A stretch of DNA of 10,960 nt from positions 1 through 10,960 of the forward strand of contig NKIE01000056.1 of the NCBI GenBank assembly GCA_002256055.1, read 5' to 3'. Position numbers and translations under genes: made by a program. Origin of the DNA: Pseudomonas sp. PGPPP3. GTDB lineage: Bacteria > Pseudomonadota > Gammaproteobacteria > Pseudomonadales > Pseudomonadaceae. Positions 1-8,301 of this stretch are shown here, in pieces (position 1 is the first letter of the stretch; every line of letters starts with the position of its first letter). The notes beneath the pieces were generated by a model. That model saw only the letters and a list, made by a program, of their open reading frames with translations, was not told the DNA's origin and did not search any database.

Positions 1-2611
1 AGTAGCGGGTGGCGCCATGTAGGCGATGGACACGCTCTAGGAGCACGTCTTTGGCGTCGCGGGCGCGGGCGTCCCGAATGATCTGGCGGTCGACTGCCAG
101 GGAGTCGAGGAGCATGCCGAGCAGTTCGGCAGCCAGATCGGCCTTGCCGGCGGCCAGCTGCAGCCCTTCAGCGTGATCCAATACGCTGGGGCCTTGGGCG
201 GCTTGATGGCGCTCGCTGGCCTGCGTCGGCTGGTGGCGCAGTGGCAAGCCGGTCCACTTGAGCACCACCTGAGCAAGTTGTCGCTCGCTGATGGGTTTGG
301 TCAGGTAGTCGTCCAGGCCGTTTTGCAGCAGCGAGCGCTTTTCATTGGCCAGGGCGTGAGCGGTTAGGGCCACGATTGGCACCGGCGCGCTGTCCTGTGC
401 GGTTTCCCACTGGCGGATCGCTTCGGTGGTTTCGCGACCATCCATGCCGGGCATTTGCACGTCCATAAACACGAGGTCGTAGCCATTACGTTTGACCGCA
501 TCCAAGGCGGCATAGCCGCTGTCGACAGCATCCACGCGGGCGCCGAGATCTTCGAGCAAGGTTTGCACCAGCAGCAGATTGGCCGGGTTGTCATCGACGC
601 AGAGTAAGTAGGGCGCGCGGCTGGCGTGCGGCGCGCGGCTGTTATGGCGCTGCGGGCGCGGGCCGCAGAGTTCGCTGAGGGTGCGTTGCAGCTTGCGTGT
701 GCAGGCGGGCTTGGCCTGCAAGCGGCTGTGGGTTTCGGGCAGTGAGTCGTGAAACAGGGCCTGCTCGGTGGTGGGGCACAGCACTAGGCTTTTGCAGGCC
801 AGACGGTCGAGGTCCCATAGTTTCGGGATCAGACGCTCTGGAGGCAGTTCTCGGGCGGTGATGCCGAGCACTGCCAGTTCGATCGGTGCGCTGCTGTGCT
901 GTCGCTGGGCAACGGCGGCGAGCAGGTTGTCGAGATTGCTAAAGGCTTCGACCTTGAGGCCGCAGTCTTCCAGTTGGTGCTGCAGTGCCTGACGGGCCAG
1001 TTCGTGGCTTTCCAGAATGGCCACCGATTGGCCGAGTAGCGGTGGGCGCGGTGAGTCGCGGTCATCGTCGTTAGCTTTGGGCAGGCTCAGGCTGATCCAG
1101 AACTCAGAGCCTTCGCCTGGGGTGCTGGCAACGCCAATTTCGCCGCCCATCTGCTCGATCAGGCGTTTGGAAATCACCAGGCCGAGGCCCGTGCCGCCGG
1201 CCTGGCGTGACAGTGAGTTATCGGCCTGGCTGAAGGCCTTGAACAGGGCGCGCAAGTCTTCCTCTGACAAGCCTACGCCGCTGTCCTGCACGCTGATGCG
1301 CAGTTGTACGCGGTCTTCGCTCTCGTCCTCAAGCATGGCGCGGGCGATGATGGTGCCTTCCTGGGTGAACTTGATGGCGTTGCTGGCCAGGTTGGTCAGC
1401 ACTTGTTTGATGCGCATTGGATCGCCGACCAGGGACAGCGGCGTGTCGCGGTAGATCAGGCTGAGCAATTCCAGGTCTTTGGCGTGGGCGGCTGGGGCGA
1501 GCAGGGTGAGGGTGTCCTGTAGCAGGTCGCGCAGGTTGAACGGGATGCTTTCCAGTACCAGCTTGCCGGCTTCTATTTTCGAGAAGTCGAGGATCTCGTT
1601 GATGATCCCCAGCAGGCTGTCGGCCGACTGGCTGATGGTGCCCAGGTAGTCTTGCTGGCGCGGGCTGAGTTCGCCTTTTTGCAGCAGGTTGGTGAAACCG
1701 ATGATGCCGTTCAATGGCGTGCGGATTTCATGGCTCATGTTGGCGAGAAATTCCGACTTGATCCGACTGGCTTCAAGCGCTTCTTTGCGGGCCATGTCCA
1801 GTTCGATGTTCTGAATCTCGATGGTCTCTAGATTCTGACGCACGTCCTCGGTGGCCTGGTCGACGCTGTGCTGCAGTTCTTCCTGGGCATTTTGCAGGGC
1901 CTCGGCCATGCGGTTGATGCCGCCGCCGAGCTGGTCCAGTTCGTGACTGCCGAGAGGCTCCAGGCGAGTCTGCAGGTGGCCTTCCTTAAGTAGGTCAACG
2001 GCGTGCTTGATCTTGCGCAGCGGCTCGTTGATGCCGCGGCTCATGCGCGCTGCCATCAGCGCGGTGGCGGCTAGCCCGGCCAACACCAGCAGCAGGCTGA
2101 CGAGCAGGCTGCGGTAGCCGCGCAGCAATGTGTTGTCGTGGGACAGCTCCAGCTCCACCCAGCCTAGGACCGGTACCTCGCTTGCTGCGCCGGACTCCTG
2201 GTTGTGTGTCAGGTGGCGGCGGGTTACGGCCAATTGAAAGTGAGTGGCGCTGTCGCTGCTCGCTACCTGCAGTTGTCGTAAGGAATTACTCGGCGCCTGG
2301 TTGAGCATTTTCGGGCCGGCGTGGGCCATGAGTTTGTGCTGGGCATCGTATAGGCGTACTGAGCGGGTATCGGCGTGCTCCAGACTCTCGTCGGCGATCT
2401 GCTCCAGTAGGGCGCTGTCGTTGTCCTCCAGTGCGGGGGCGGCGATGGCGGCCAGTTGTTCGGCCATCATCTGCCCGCGCTGTAGCAGTTGCGCCTGCAG
2501 CTCCGACAGCTGCATCCAGGTGAAGTAGCCGCCCAGTGTCACTGCCAGCAGGCTGGTGGGCAGTAGCGAGAGCATGAGTACGCGGCTCTTGATGCCGAGA
2601 TCCTTGAACAC
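1..2611 (-). CDS. gacS: GacS (BarA-type) hybrid sensor histidine kinase, C-terminus cut by window edge
   Basis: Inner-membrane sensor kinase that, in the known family, phosphorylates the response regulator GacA and so drives the small RNAs that titrate RsmA/CsrA. The frame is open from a GTG at 2611 (reads [14 protein letters not shown], as in known GacS) to the left edge: 870 codons of an expected ~915–925. Visible in order: TM1 at residues ~10–32, a periplasmic loop, TM2 ~165–188, HAMP and coiled coil ~190–280, and an H-box with His294 in [12 protein letters not shown]. The ATPase has N411, the G1 box D443-SGVG and the G2 box GGTGLG at 472–477. A degenerate receiver-like stretch (~515–640) follows, then a true receiver with D673/D674, phospho-acceptor Asp717 ([10 protein letters not shown]) and Lys772. 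The HPt histidine is His862 in [10 protein letters not shown]. Only the last ~50 residues are outside. No frameshift was seen. Family assignment is very secure. Confidence 0.96.
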   Translation of the reverse strand, partial: MFKDLGIKSRVLMLSLLPTSLLAVTLGGYFTWMQLSELQAQLLQRGQMMAEQLAAIAAPALEDNDSALLEQIADESLEHADTRSVRLYDAQHKLMAHAGPKMLNQAPSNSLRQLQVASSDSATHFQLAVTRRHLTHNQESGAASEVPVLGWVELELSHDNTLLRGYRSLLVSLLLVLAGLAATALMAARMSRGINEPLRKIKHAVDLLKEGHLQTRLEPLGSHELDQLGGGINRMAEALQNAQEELQHSVDQATEDVRQNLETIEIQNIELDMARKEALEASRIKSEFLANMSHEIRTPLNGIIGFTNLLQKGELSPRQQDYLGTISQSADSLLGIINEILDFSKIEAGKLVLESIPFNLRDLLQDTLTLLAPAAHAKDLELLSLIYRDTPLSLVGDPMRIKQVLTNLASNAIKFTQEGTIIARAMLEDESEDRVQLRISVQDSGVGLSEEDLRALFKAFSQADNSLSRQAGGTGLGLVISKRLIEQMGGEIGVASTPGEGSEFWISLSLPKANDDDRDSPRPPLLGQSVAILESHELARQALQHQLEDCGLKVEAFSNLDNLLAAVAQRQHSSAPIELAVLGITARELPPERLIPKLWDLDRLACKSLVLCPTTEQALFHDSLPETHSRLQAKPACTRKLQRTLSELCGPRPQRHNSRAPHASRAPYLLCVDDNPANLLLVQTLLEDLGARVDAVDSGYAALDAVKRNGYDLVFMDVQMPGMDGRETTEAIRQWETAQDSAPVPIVALTAHALANEKRSLLQNGLDDYLTKPISERQLAQVVLKWTGLPLRHQPTQASERHQAAQGPSVLDHAEGLQLAAGKADLAAELLGMLLDSLAVDRQIIRDARARDAKDVLLERVHRLHGATRY

Positions 2612-2786
2612 AACCCTGCTCCTTGTCTGCGCTAAATACCGAGTCATTGCGGCGGCCAGTGTAACGGTTGGTCTTGGCGCCGACTAATCACAAGGTGCAA
2701 TAGTCTGGTTGGCGCCGGCGATATGGCCGCCGGCCGTTTGCCGTTATCATAGGCGCCCTTTGATAGCGTGCGGATCGTCTACAGCC
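2612..2786. promoter_or_regulatory. Divergent gacS–cysM intergenic region
   Basis: These 175 bp must hold the promoters of both gacS (leftward) and cysM (rightward). The sequence shows three GGCGCC hexamers (2676–2681, 2711–2716, 2752–2757). The first two sit in an identical TTGGCGCCG nonamer (2674–2682 and 2709–2717), 35 bp apart. A 7-bp inverted repeat GCCGGCG/CGCCGGC lies at 2714–2720/2728–2734. Weak -10-like hexamers are TATCAT at 2745–2750 for cysM and TACACT (minus strand, 2663–2658) for gacS. Neither has a good -35 box, so exact promoters are not assigned. cysM has no strong Shine-Dalgarno sequence. Confidence 0.4.
2619..2624 (-). promoter_or_regulatory. Ribosome-binding site of gacS
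   Basis: On the minus strand AAGGAG lies 7 nt before the GTG codon at 2611–2609. This strong Shine-Dalgarno sequence supports the GTG as the true start. The encoded N-terminus MFKDLGIK also matches known GacS proteins. Confidence 0.8.
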
Positions 2787-3689
2787 ATGACCCTGCAGTT
2801 TCCCACCATTGCCGAGTGCATCGGCCACACCCCGCTGGTGCGCCTGCAGCGCTTGCCCGGCGCGACGTCCAATACCCTGCTGGTGAAGCTGGAAGGCAAT
2901 AACCCTGCGGGCTCGGTGAAGGATCGTCCGGCGTTGTCGATGATCAATCGCGCCGAGCTGAGCGGCGCGATCAAGCCGGGTGACACCCTGATCGAAGCCA
3001 CCTCCGGCAATACCGGCATCGCCCTGGCCATGGTTGCGGCGATCAAGGGCTACCGGATGATCCTGATCATGCCGGACAACTCCACCGCCGAGCGCAAGGC
3101 GGCGATGACTGCCTACGGCGCCGAGCTGATTCTGGTCGAAAGCATGGAGGGCGCTCGCGACCTGGCCCTGCAGATGCAGGCTGACGGCGTGGGCAAGGTG
3201 CTCGATCAGTTCGCCAATGGCGACAACCCGCTGGCCCATTATGCCGGCACCGGCCCGGAGATCTGGCAGCAGACCCACGGGAGGATCACCCACTTTGTCA
3301 GTTCAATGGGTACCACCGGCACCATCATGGGGGTGTCGCGCTACCTCAAGGAGCAGAACCCGGCGGTGCAGATCGTCGGTCTGCAACCCCAGGAAGGTTC
3401 AGCGATTCCGGGTATCCGTCGCTGGCCGAGTGAGTACCTGCCGAAGATTTTCCAGGCTGAGCGGGTTGATCGGGTGATCGACATGGGCCAGACCGAGGCC
3501 GAGCAGGTGATGCGTCGCCTGGCGCGTGAGGAAGGGATTTTCTGTGGCGTGTCGTCGGGTGGCTCGGTGGCCGCGATGCTGCGTCTGTCGGCCGAGGTGG
3601 AGAACGCCGTGTTGGTGGCGATCATCTGCGACCGCGGCGATCGCTACCTATCCACGGGCATCTATGATCAACCCCTTGGCGATGCTTGA
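2787..3689 (+). CDS. cysM: Cysteine synthase B (O-acetylserine sulfhydrylase)
   Basis: PLP-dependent fold-type II enzyme of 300 residues, the usual CysM length. It makes L-cysteine from O-acetylserine and sulfide; CysM-type enzymes can also use thiosulfate. It is cytoplasmic. Visible motifs: the PLP lysine Lys45 in GSVKDR, the substrate loop TSGNTG at 72–77, the phosphate-binding GTTGT at 175–179, QEGSAIPGIRRW at 202–213, and SSGGS at 256–260. The C-terminal CDRGDRYLSTG (281–291) is typical of CysM rather than CysK. The ATG at 2787 gives MTLQFPTIAECIGHTPLVRL, matching the family start. An in-frame TTG at 2709 would add 26 unrelated residues and is rejected. The gene stands alone, divergent from gacS and followed by its own hairpin terminator. 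Confidence 0.96.
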   Translation: MTLQFPTIAECIGHTPLVRLQRLPGATSNTLLVKLEGNNPAGSVKDRPALSMINRAELSGAIKPGDTLIEATSGNTGIALAMVAAIKGYRMILIMPDNSTAERKAAMTAYGAELILVESMEGARDLALQMQADGVGKVLDQFANGDNPLAHYAGTGPEIWQQTHGRITHFVSSMGTTGTIMGVSRYLKEQNPAVQIVGLQPQEGSAIPGIRRWPSEYLPKIFQAERVDRVIDMGQTEAEQVMRRLAREEGIFCGVSSGGSVAAMLRLSAEVENAVLVAIICDRGDRYLSTGIYDQPLGDA

Positions 3690-3702
3690 AGCAGTTGTCG
3701 TG

Positions 3703-3725
3703 ACGGCCCCGGCCGTTTCTTTTTT
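3703..3725 (+). terminator. Probable rho-independent terminator after cysM
   Basis: A short GC-rich stem ACGGC/GCCGT (3703–3707 and 3712–3716) with a CCCG loop is followed by a T-rich tract with one C (3717–3725). It starts 13 nt after the cysM stop. The stem is only 5 bp, so termination may be partial and some read-through into rlmD is possible. Confidence 0.6.
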
Positions 3726-3753
3726 GTGTGATTGATGATGAGTTGTACAGACC

Positions 3754-5103
3754 ATGGCGAAGCGTGACACGGGCCTGCGATTTCAACCGGCGGGTGGCAG
3801 CAAGGCGGTCGCCGTGCCTACGGGCAAGAAACAGCGCTTGCACATTGAGCGGCTGGCCAATGATGGCCGTGGCATCGCTTTCGTCGACGGACGCACCTGG
3901 TTCGTCGCCGGCGCCTTGGCTGATGAGGATGTCGAAGCGCGGGTGCTGGGCGCTCGTAGCCAGGTGGTCGAGGCGCGTGCCGAACGTATCTTCACCAGCA
4001 GTGCGCAACGACGTGTGACGCCTTGCGCCCATGCCGGGCAATGCGGTGGCTGCACCTTGCAGCACCTGCCCCACAGCGAACAATTGGCCCTCAAACAGCG
4101 CACTCTGGCGGAGCAATTGCTGCGCGTCGCCAGCGTCGCGCCCGAAGAGTGGGCGCCACCCTTGGTGGGGCCGGAGTTTGGTTATCGTCGCCGCGCACGC
4201 ATTGCCGTGCGCTGGGATGTGAAGAGCAAGCAATTGGCGGTGGGCTTTCGGGCAGCCGCCAGTCAGGCGATTGTCGATATCGCCGAATGCCCAGTGCTGG
4301 TACAGCCCTTGCAGACGCTGCTGAGCGCCTTGCCTGAGGCCTTGCGCGGTATGCGTAAACCCCAGGCCCTGGGGCATGTGGAAATTTTCAGCGGCACGGC
4401 CATGGCTCTCTTGGTACGCCATACCGCGCCCTTGGGCGATGAGGATGTGGCTCACCTGCAGCGCTTTTGTCAGGCGCAGAGCGCTCAGTTGTGGCTGCAG
4501 GGCGAGGGTGATCCGCAGCCGCCGCAGGCGGACGCCGAACTGGGCTATCGGCTGGAAAGTTGGGACTTGCAGTTGGCCTACCGGCCAGGGGATTTTGTCC
4601 AGGTCAACGGGCCGGTCAACGAGGCGATGATTGCCCAGGCGCTGGATTGGCTGGCGCCGCAAGCTGGTGAGCGAGTGTTGGACCTGTTCTGCGGGCTGGG
4701 CAACTTTGCCTTGCCCCTGGCGCAGCGGGTGGCTGAAGTAGTAGCTGTAGAAGGGGTGGCGACCATGGTGGCGCGGGCGCAGCAAAACGCCCGCAGCAAC
4801 GGCCTGGAGAATCTGCACTTTTATCAGGCCGATTTGTCGAACCCGTTGGATGGCGCCTGGATGCAAAAAGGTTTTTCGGCAGTGCTGCTCGACCCACCAC
4901 GGGATGGCGCTTTTGCGGTGGTCAAACAGATCGCCGCACTGGGCGCCGAGCGCGTGCTGTATGTGTCGTGCAACCCGGCAACCCTGGCCCGTGATACGGC
5001 AGAGTTGCTCAAGCAGGGTTACCGGCTCAAACGGGCTGGCATTCTCGACATGTTTCCGCAGACCGCCCATGTCGAGGCAATGGCGTTATTCGAGAGAAGC
5101 TAG
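3754..5103 (+). CDS. rlmD: 23S rRNA (uracil-1939-C5)-methyltransferase RlmD
   Basis: SAM-dependent enzyme (RumA family) that makes m5U at position 1939 (E. coli numbering) of 23S rRNA. It has 449 residues. A TRAM RNA-binding domain lies at ~22–78, with [20 protein letters not shown] at its start. The [4Fe-4S] cysteines are Cys91, Cys97, Cys100 ([10 protein letters not shown]) and probably Cys179. The methyltransferase domain shows FVQVN with Gln283, the SAM loop [10 protein letters not shown] at 309–318, and DPPR at 380–383. The catalytic nucleophile is Cys406 in [11 protein letters not shown], and the general base is probably Glu441 in HVEAM. All key residues are present. The ATG at 3754 lacks a recognisable Shine-Dalgarno sequence, but the N-terminus fits the family. 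It lies 64 bp after cysM and 92 bp before relA. Confidence 0.95.
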   Translation: MAKRDTGLRFQPAGGSKAVAVPTGKKQRLHIERLANDGRGIAFVDGRTWFVAGALADEDVEARVLGARSQVVEARAERIFTSSAQRRVTPCAHAGQCGGCTLQHLPHSEQLALKQRTLAEQLLRVASVAPEEWAPPLVGPEFGYRRRARIAVRWDVKSKQLAVGFRAAASQAIVDIAECPVLVQPLQTLLSALPEALRGMRKPQALGHVEIFSGTAMALLVRHTAPLGDEDVAHLQRFCQAQSAQLWLQGEGDPQPPQADAELGYRLESWDLQLAYRPGDFVQVNGPVNEAMIAQALDWLAPQAGERVLDLFCGLGNFALPLAQRVAEVVAVEGVATMVARAQQNARSNGLENLHFYQADLSNPLDGAWMQKGFSAVLLDPPRDGAFAVVKQIAALGAERVLYVSCNPATLARDTAELLKQGYRLKRAGILDMFPQTAHVEAMALFERS

Positions 5104-5150
5104 GAAGCTTCTGGAGTCCGAGCAGCGATAGGCTGCCAGACAAGACCGCA

Positions 5151-5174
5151 GGCAACCGGCGCGAGCCGGTTGCC
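5151..5174 (+). promoter_or_regulatory. Hairpin with GCGA tetraloop in the relA leader
   Basis: A perfect 10-bp stem GGCAACCGGC/GCCGGTTGCC (5151–5160 and 5165–5174) encloses a GNRA-type tetraloop, GCGA. It lies between the rlmD stop and the relA ribosome-binding site (AAGGG, 5182–5186), 7 nt from the latter. No T-run follows, so it is not a classical terminator. It could be an mRNA stabiliser, a processing site or a translation-control element, but the role is unknown. Confidence 0.55.
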
Positions 5175-5195
5175 GATCAGCAAGGGTAAACACTG

Positions 5196-7355
5196 ATGGT
5201 ACAGGTACGCGCGCAACAGCCGATCAACACCGACGGCAGTATCAATCTGGATGCCTGGTTGGACCACGCTCTGAGCGTCGATCCGGCGCTCGACCGCGAG
5301 GCGCTGAAGAGTGCCTGCGAGTTCGCCCGCGAGACCGAGCAGCAGGCCAATGCGGCGCAGAACCTGTGGACCGAAGGTACGTCGAGCTTTCGCGTCGGCC
5401 TGGAGATTGCCGAGATCCTCGCCGACCTCAAGCTGGACCAGGATTCCCTGGTGGCGGCGGTGATCTACCGCGGCGTGCGCGAAGGCAAGATTTCCCTGGC
5501 CACCGTGCAGCAGCGCTTCGGCCTGGTGGTGGCCAAGCTGATCGACGGTGTTTCGCGCATGGCCGCCATCAGCGACAGTCTCAGCTCGCGCGAGTCGCTG
5601 GTGCTGGGCTCTCAGGTGCAGGTGGAAAACCTGCGCAAGATGCTGGTGGCGATGGTCGATGACGTGCGTGTGGCCCTGATCAAGCTGGCCGAGCGTACCT
5701 GTGCGATCCGCGCGATCAAGAACGCGCCCGATGAGAAGCGTCAGCGCGTGGCCCGTGAGGTGGCGGACATCTACGCGCCACTCGCCCATCGCCTGGGCAT
5801 CGGCCATATCAAATGGGAGCTGGAAGATTTGTCCTTCCGCTACCTGGAGCCGGAGAAGTACAAGCAGATCGCCACCCTGCTGCATGAGCGGCGGCTAGAC
5901 CGCGAGCAGTACATCAATGAAGTCATGGATCACCTGCGCAGCGAGCTGACGGCCACCGGCATCAAGGCCGACATCAGTGGGCGGGCCAAACACATCTATT
6001 CGATCTGGCGCAAAATGCAGCGCAAAGGCCTGGCTTTCAGTCAGATCTACGACGTGCGTGCGGTGCGTGTGCTGGTGCCGGCGGTGCGTGATTGCTACAC
6101 CGCCCTGGGTATCGTCCACAGCCTGTGGCGGCACATTCCCAAGGAGTTTGACGACTACATCGCCAACCCCAAGGAGAACGGCTACCGTTCGTTGCACACT
6201 GCGGTGCTGGGCCCGGACGGCAAGGTCTTCGAGGTGCAGATCCGCACCAGCGACATGCACGAAGAGGCCGAGCTGGGCGTTTGCGCCCACTGGCGCTACA
6301 AAGGCACCGACGTCAAAGGCAAGTCTGATCACTACGAGGAGAAGATTTCCTGGCTGCGTCAGGTGTTGGAGTGGCACGAAGAACTGGGCGATATCGGCGG
6401 TCTGGCCGAGCAGTTGCGGGTCGATATCGAGCCTGATCGGGTTTACGTCTTCACTCCCGACGGTCACGCCATCGACTTGCCCAAGGGCGCCACGCCGCTG
6501 GATTTTGCCTATCGGGTGCACACCGAGATCGGCCACAACTGCCGTGGTGCGAAGATCAACGGGCGCATTGTGCCGCTCAGTTACAGCCTGCAAACCGGCG
6601 AGCAGGTGGAGATCGTCCACTGGTTCAAACTGCAGGACCGCGATCAGAACGTGGCGGCCGGTAAAACTCAGTTGGAACGCGAGCTGACCCGTCTGGGCCT
6701 GCCGGCGGTGGACTTCGACAAGCTGGCGGAAAAAGCCAACCTCAAAAGTGCCGAAGACATGTTCGCCGGCCTCGGTGCTGGCGATCTGCGCCTGGCCCAG
6801 TTGGTCAATCTGGCCCAGCAGTTGGTGGAGCCAGAGCGTGGCGAGCAACAGCTGGAGCTGATTCCGCGTCGGCCGGGTGCGATCAAGCCGGGCAAGCGCG
6901 GCGACATCCAGATTCAGGGCGTTGGCAACCTGCTGACGCAAATCGCCGGTTGCTGCCAGCCCCTGCCGGGCGACCCTATCGTCGGCTACATCACCCAAGG
7001 TCGCGGCGTCAGCATCCATCGGCAGGATTGCGGCTCGGTGCTGCAGCTGGGCAGTCGCGAGCCGGAGCGGATCATTCAGGTCAGCTGGGGGCCGGTGCCG
7101 ATCCAGACCTACCCGGTGGACATCATCATTCGTGCCTACGACCGTTCCGGGTTGCTGCGTGACGTCTCTCAGGTGCTGCTCAACGAGAAACTCAACGTGC
7201 TGGCCGTGACCACCCGTTCGAACAAGGACGACAACACTGCGGCCATGTCCCTGACCGTCGAGATCCCGGGGCTGGAAGCCTTGGGTCGCCTGTTGGGACG
7301 GATCAGCCAGCTGCCCAATATTATCGAGGCGCGGCGCAGTCGAACCAGCGGTTGA
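5196..7355 (+). CDS. relA: RelA (p)ppGpp synthetase with a 28-residue internal deletion
   Basis: Stringent-response enzyme that transfers pyrophosphate from ATP to GDP/GTP when an uncharged tRNA sits in the ribosomal A site. The start MVQVRAQQPINTDGSINL matches Pseudomonas RelA, and AAGGG lies 9 nt before the ATG. The N-terminal hydrolase domain is dead: the HD pair is replaced by Tyr91-Arg92. The synthetase domain (~255–370) is intact, with GRAKHIYSIWRKMQRKG and the RelA-type acidic motif EFDD at 317–320. The TGS domain begins at ~411 (DRVYVFTPDGHAIDLPKGAT). After EQVEI (469–473) the protein jumps straight to VHWFKLQ. Homologues carry about 28 more residues here, including PSRDWLNPNLGY and TSRAR. 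The later helical domain, the zinc-finger/CC region (Cys586, Cys587, Asp611, Cys612) and the ACT domain (~640–715) are present. Length is 719 versus about 747 expected. Synthetase activity should persist; sensing of uncharged tRNA is doubtful. Confidence 0.95.
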   Translation: MVQVRAQQPINTDGSINLDAWLDHALSVDPALDREALKSACEFARETEQQANAAQNLWTEGTSSFRVGLEIAEILADLKLDQDSLVAAVIYRGVREGKISLATVQQRFGLVVAKLIDGVSRMAAISDSLSSRESLVLGSQVQVENLRKMLVAMVDDVRVALIKLAERTCAIRAIKNAPDEKRQRVAREVADIYAPLAHRLGIGHIKWELEDLSFRYLEPEKYKQIATLLHERRLDREQYINEVMDHLRSELTATGIKADISGRAKHIYSIWRKMQRKGLAFSQIYDVRAVRVLVPAVRDCYTALGIVHSLWRHIPKEFDDYIANPKENGYRSLHTAVLGPDGKVFEVQIRTSDMHEEAELGVCAHWRYKGTDVKGKSDHYEEKISWLRQVLEWHEELGDIGGLAEQLRVDIEPDRVYVFTPDGHAIDLPKGATPLDFAYRVHTEIGHNCRGAKINGRIVPLSYSLQTGEQVEIVHWFKLQDRDQNVAAGKTQLERELTRLGLPAVDFDKLAEKANLKSAEDMFAGLGAGDLRLAQLVNLAQQLVEPERGEQQLELIPRRPGAIKPGKRGDIQIQGVGNLLTQIAGCCQPLPGDPIVGYITQGRGVSIHRQDCGSVLQLGSREPERIIQVSWGPVPIQTYPVDIIIRAYDRSGLLRDVSQVLLNEKLNVLAVTTRSNKDDNTAAMSLTVEIPGLEALGRLLGRISQLPNIIEARRSRTSG

Positions 7356-7369
7356 GTCGCTGCGCGTGG

Positions 7370-7394
7370 CCTGCGCCATTGAGGTGGCGTCAGG
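7370..7394 (+). other. Stem-loop in the relA–mazG gap
   Basis: A 9-bp stem (7370–7378 with 7385–7394, one bulged T at 7390) has a 6-nt loop and lies 15 nt after the relA stop. No T-tract follows; a small palindrome TTGCGCAA comes next. It may slow RNA decay or weakly attenuate transcription into mazG, but it could also be chance in GC-rich DNA. Confidence 0.3.
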
Positions 7395-7433
7395 TTGCGC
7401 AACGCTCGCCATGACCTATTTCAAGGGCTTGTC

Positions 7434-8267
7434 ATGTACCAAATCGACGACCTGCTGCACCTGATGGCCCGACTGCGTGATCCGCAGTACGGTTGTCCGT
7501 GGGATCTCAAACAAACCTACGCGACCATCGTGCCGTACACCCTGGAAGAGGCTTATGAGGTGGCCGATGCCATCGAACGGGCTGACTTCGAGCACCTGCC
7601 CGGCGAGCTGGGCGACCTGCTGTTTCAAGTGGTGTATTACAGCCAACTGGCGCAGGAGGAAGGGCGCTTCGAGTTTGCCGCGGTGGTCGATGGCATCACC
7701 CGCAAGCTAATTCGCCGCCATCCCCATGTGTTTGTCGATGGCGACCTGTATGGCGCGCCCGATGCAGCGCGGCTGGAAGAGGCCGCGGTCAAGCAGCGCT
7801 GGGAAGAACTCAAGGCCGAAGAGCGCGCCGCCAAGGCCGCTGTGCCCGAGCAGCTGTCGTTGCTCGATGATGTGCCCCAGGCGCTGCCGGCCCTAAGTCG
7901 GGCGGTCAAACTGCAGAAGCGCATGGCTCAGGTTGGCTTCGACTGGCCGGAGGCCTTGCCCGTGGTGGATAAGGTCCGCGAAGAGTTGGACGAAGTGCTG
8001 GAGGCCATGAGCGAGAATGACCCACAGGCCATCAGTGAGGAGCTTGGTGACCTGTTGTTTGTGGTCACCAACCTGGCCCGCCACCTCAAAGTCGACCCCG
8101 AAAGTGCCTTGCGTGCTGCCAACGCCAAGGTCGAGCGGCGCTTTCGTTTTATCGAACAGGCATTGCGCGAAGCCCAGCGGCCCATTGAGAATTGCACCCT
8201 TGATGAACTGGACGCCCTTTGGGGTGAAGCCAAAAAACAGGAAAAGCACGGCCTCGGCTGTGACTGA
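7434..8267 (+). CDS. mazG: Nucleoside triphosphate pyrophosphohydrolase MazG
   Basis: All-alpha NTP pyrophosphohydrolase that cleaves (d)NTPs to NMP plus pyrophosphate. In E. coli it has been linked to lowering (p)ppGpp during starvation. The 277-residue protein holds two MazG repeats. The first has the metal-binding residues Glu38, Glu39, Glu42, Glu58 and Asp61 (LEEAYE ... GELGDLLF). The second has Glu184, Glu187, Glu203 and Asp206 (REELDE ... EELGDLLF). A charged, Ala-rich linker (~110–150) joins them. The ATG at 7434 (MYQIDDLLHLMARLRDPQYG) follows AAGGG at a 6-nt spacing and matches the family. An upstream in-frame TTG at 7395 is less likely. It lies 78 bp after relA on the same strand and is probably co-transcribed. 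Confidence 0.95.
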   Translation: MYQIDDLLHLMARLRDPQYGCPWDLKQTYATIVPYTLEEAYEVADAIERADFEHLPGELGDLLFQVVYYSQLAQEEGRFEFAAVVDGITRKLIRRHPHVFVDGDLYGAPDAARLEEAAVKQRWEELKAEERAAKAAVPEQLSLLDDVPQALPALSRAVKLQKRMAQVGFDWPEALPVVDKVREELDEVLEAMSENDPQAISEELGDLLFVVTNLARHLKVDPESALRAANAKVERRFRFIEQALREAQRPIENCTLDELDALWGEAKKQEKHGLGCD

Positions 8268-8301
8268 CACTGCCCACCTCTCAACGTGTAAGGCGTAGGT
8301 T

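Noticed and set aside
1..2611. Many short open frames on both strands across gacS, suggesting a broken gene
   Set aside because: Reading the minus strand from the GTG at 2611 gives one continuous GacS frame with all kinase, receiver and HPt motifs in register. The gene only runs off the left edge.
2688..3293. 201-codon minus-strand open frame over the cysM 5' half
   Set aside because: Antisense to the conserved cysM coding sequence; no motif or plausible start signal.
3622..5070. 482-codon open frame on the minus strand opposite rlmD
   Set aside because: Antisense to a clearly real methyltransferase gene, with a composition typical of shadow frames and no family resemblance.
5151..5174. Rho-independent terminator between rlmD and relA
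   Set aside because: The stem is strong but is followed by GATCAGCAAGGG rather than a T-tract, so it is recorded as a leader hairpin instead.
5895..7412. Long open frame (505 codons) on the minus strand opposite relA
   Set aside because: It lies wholly over relA in the opposite direction and shows no recognisable domains. Its composition is His/Gln/Leu-rich, as expected for an antisense shadow of a GC-rich gene.
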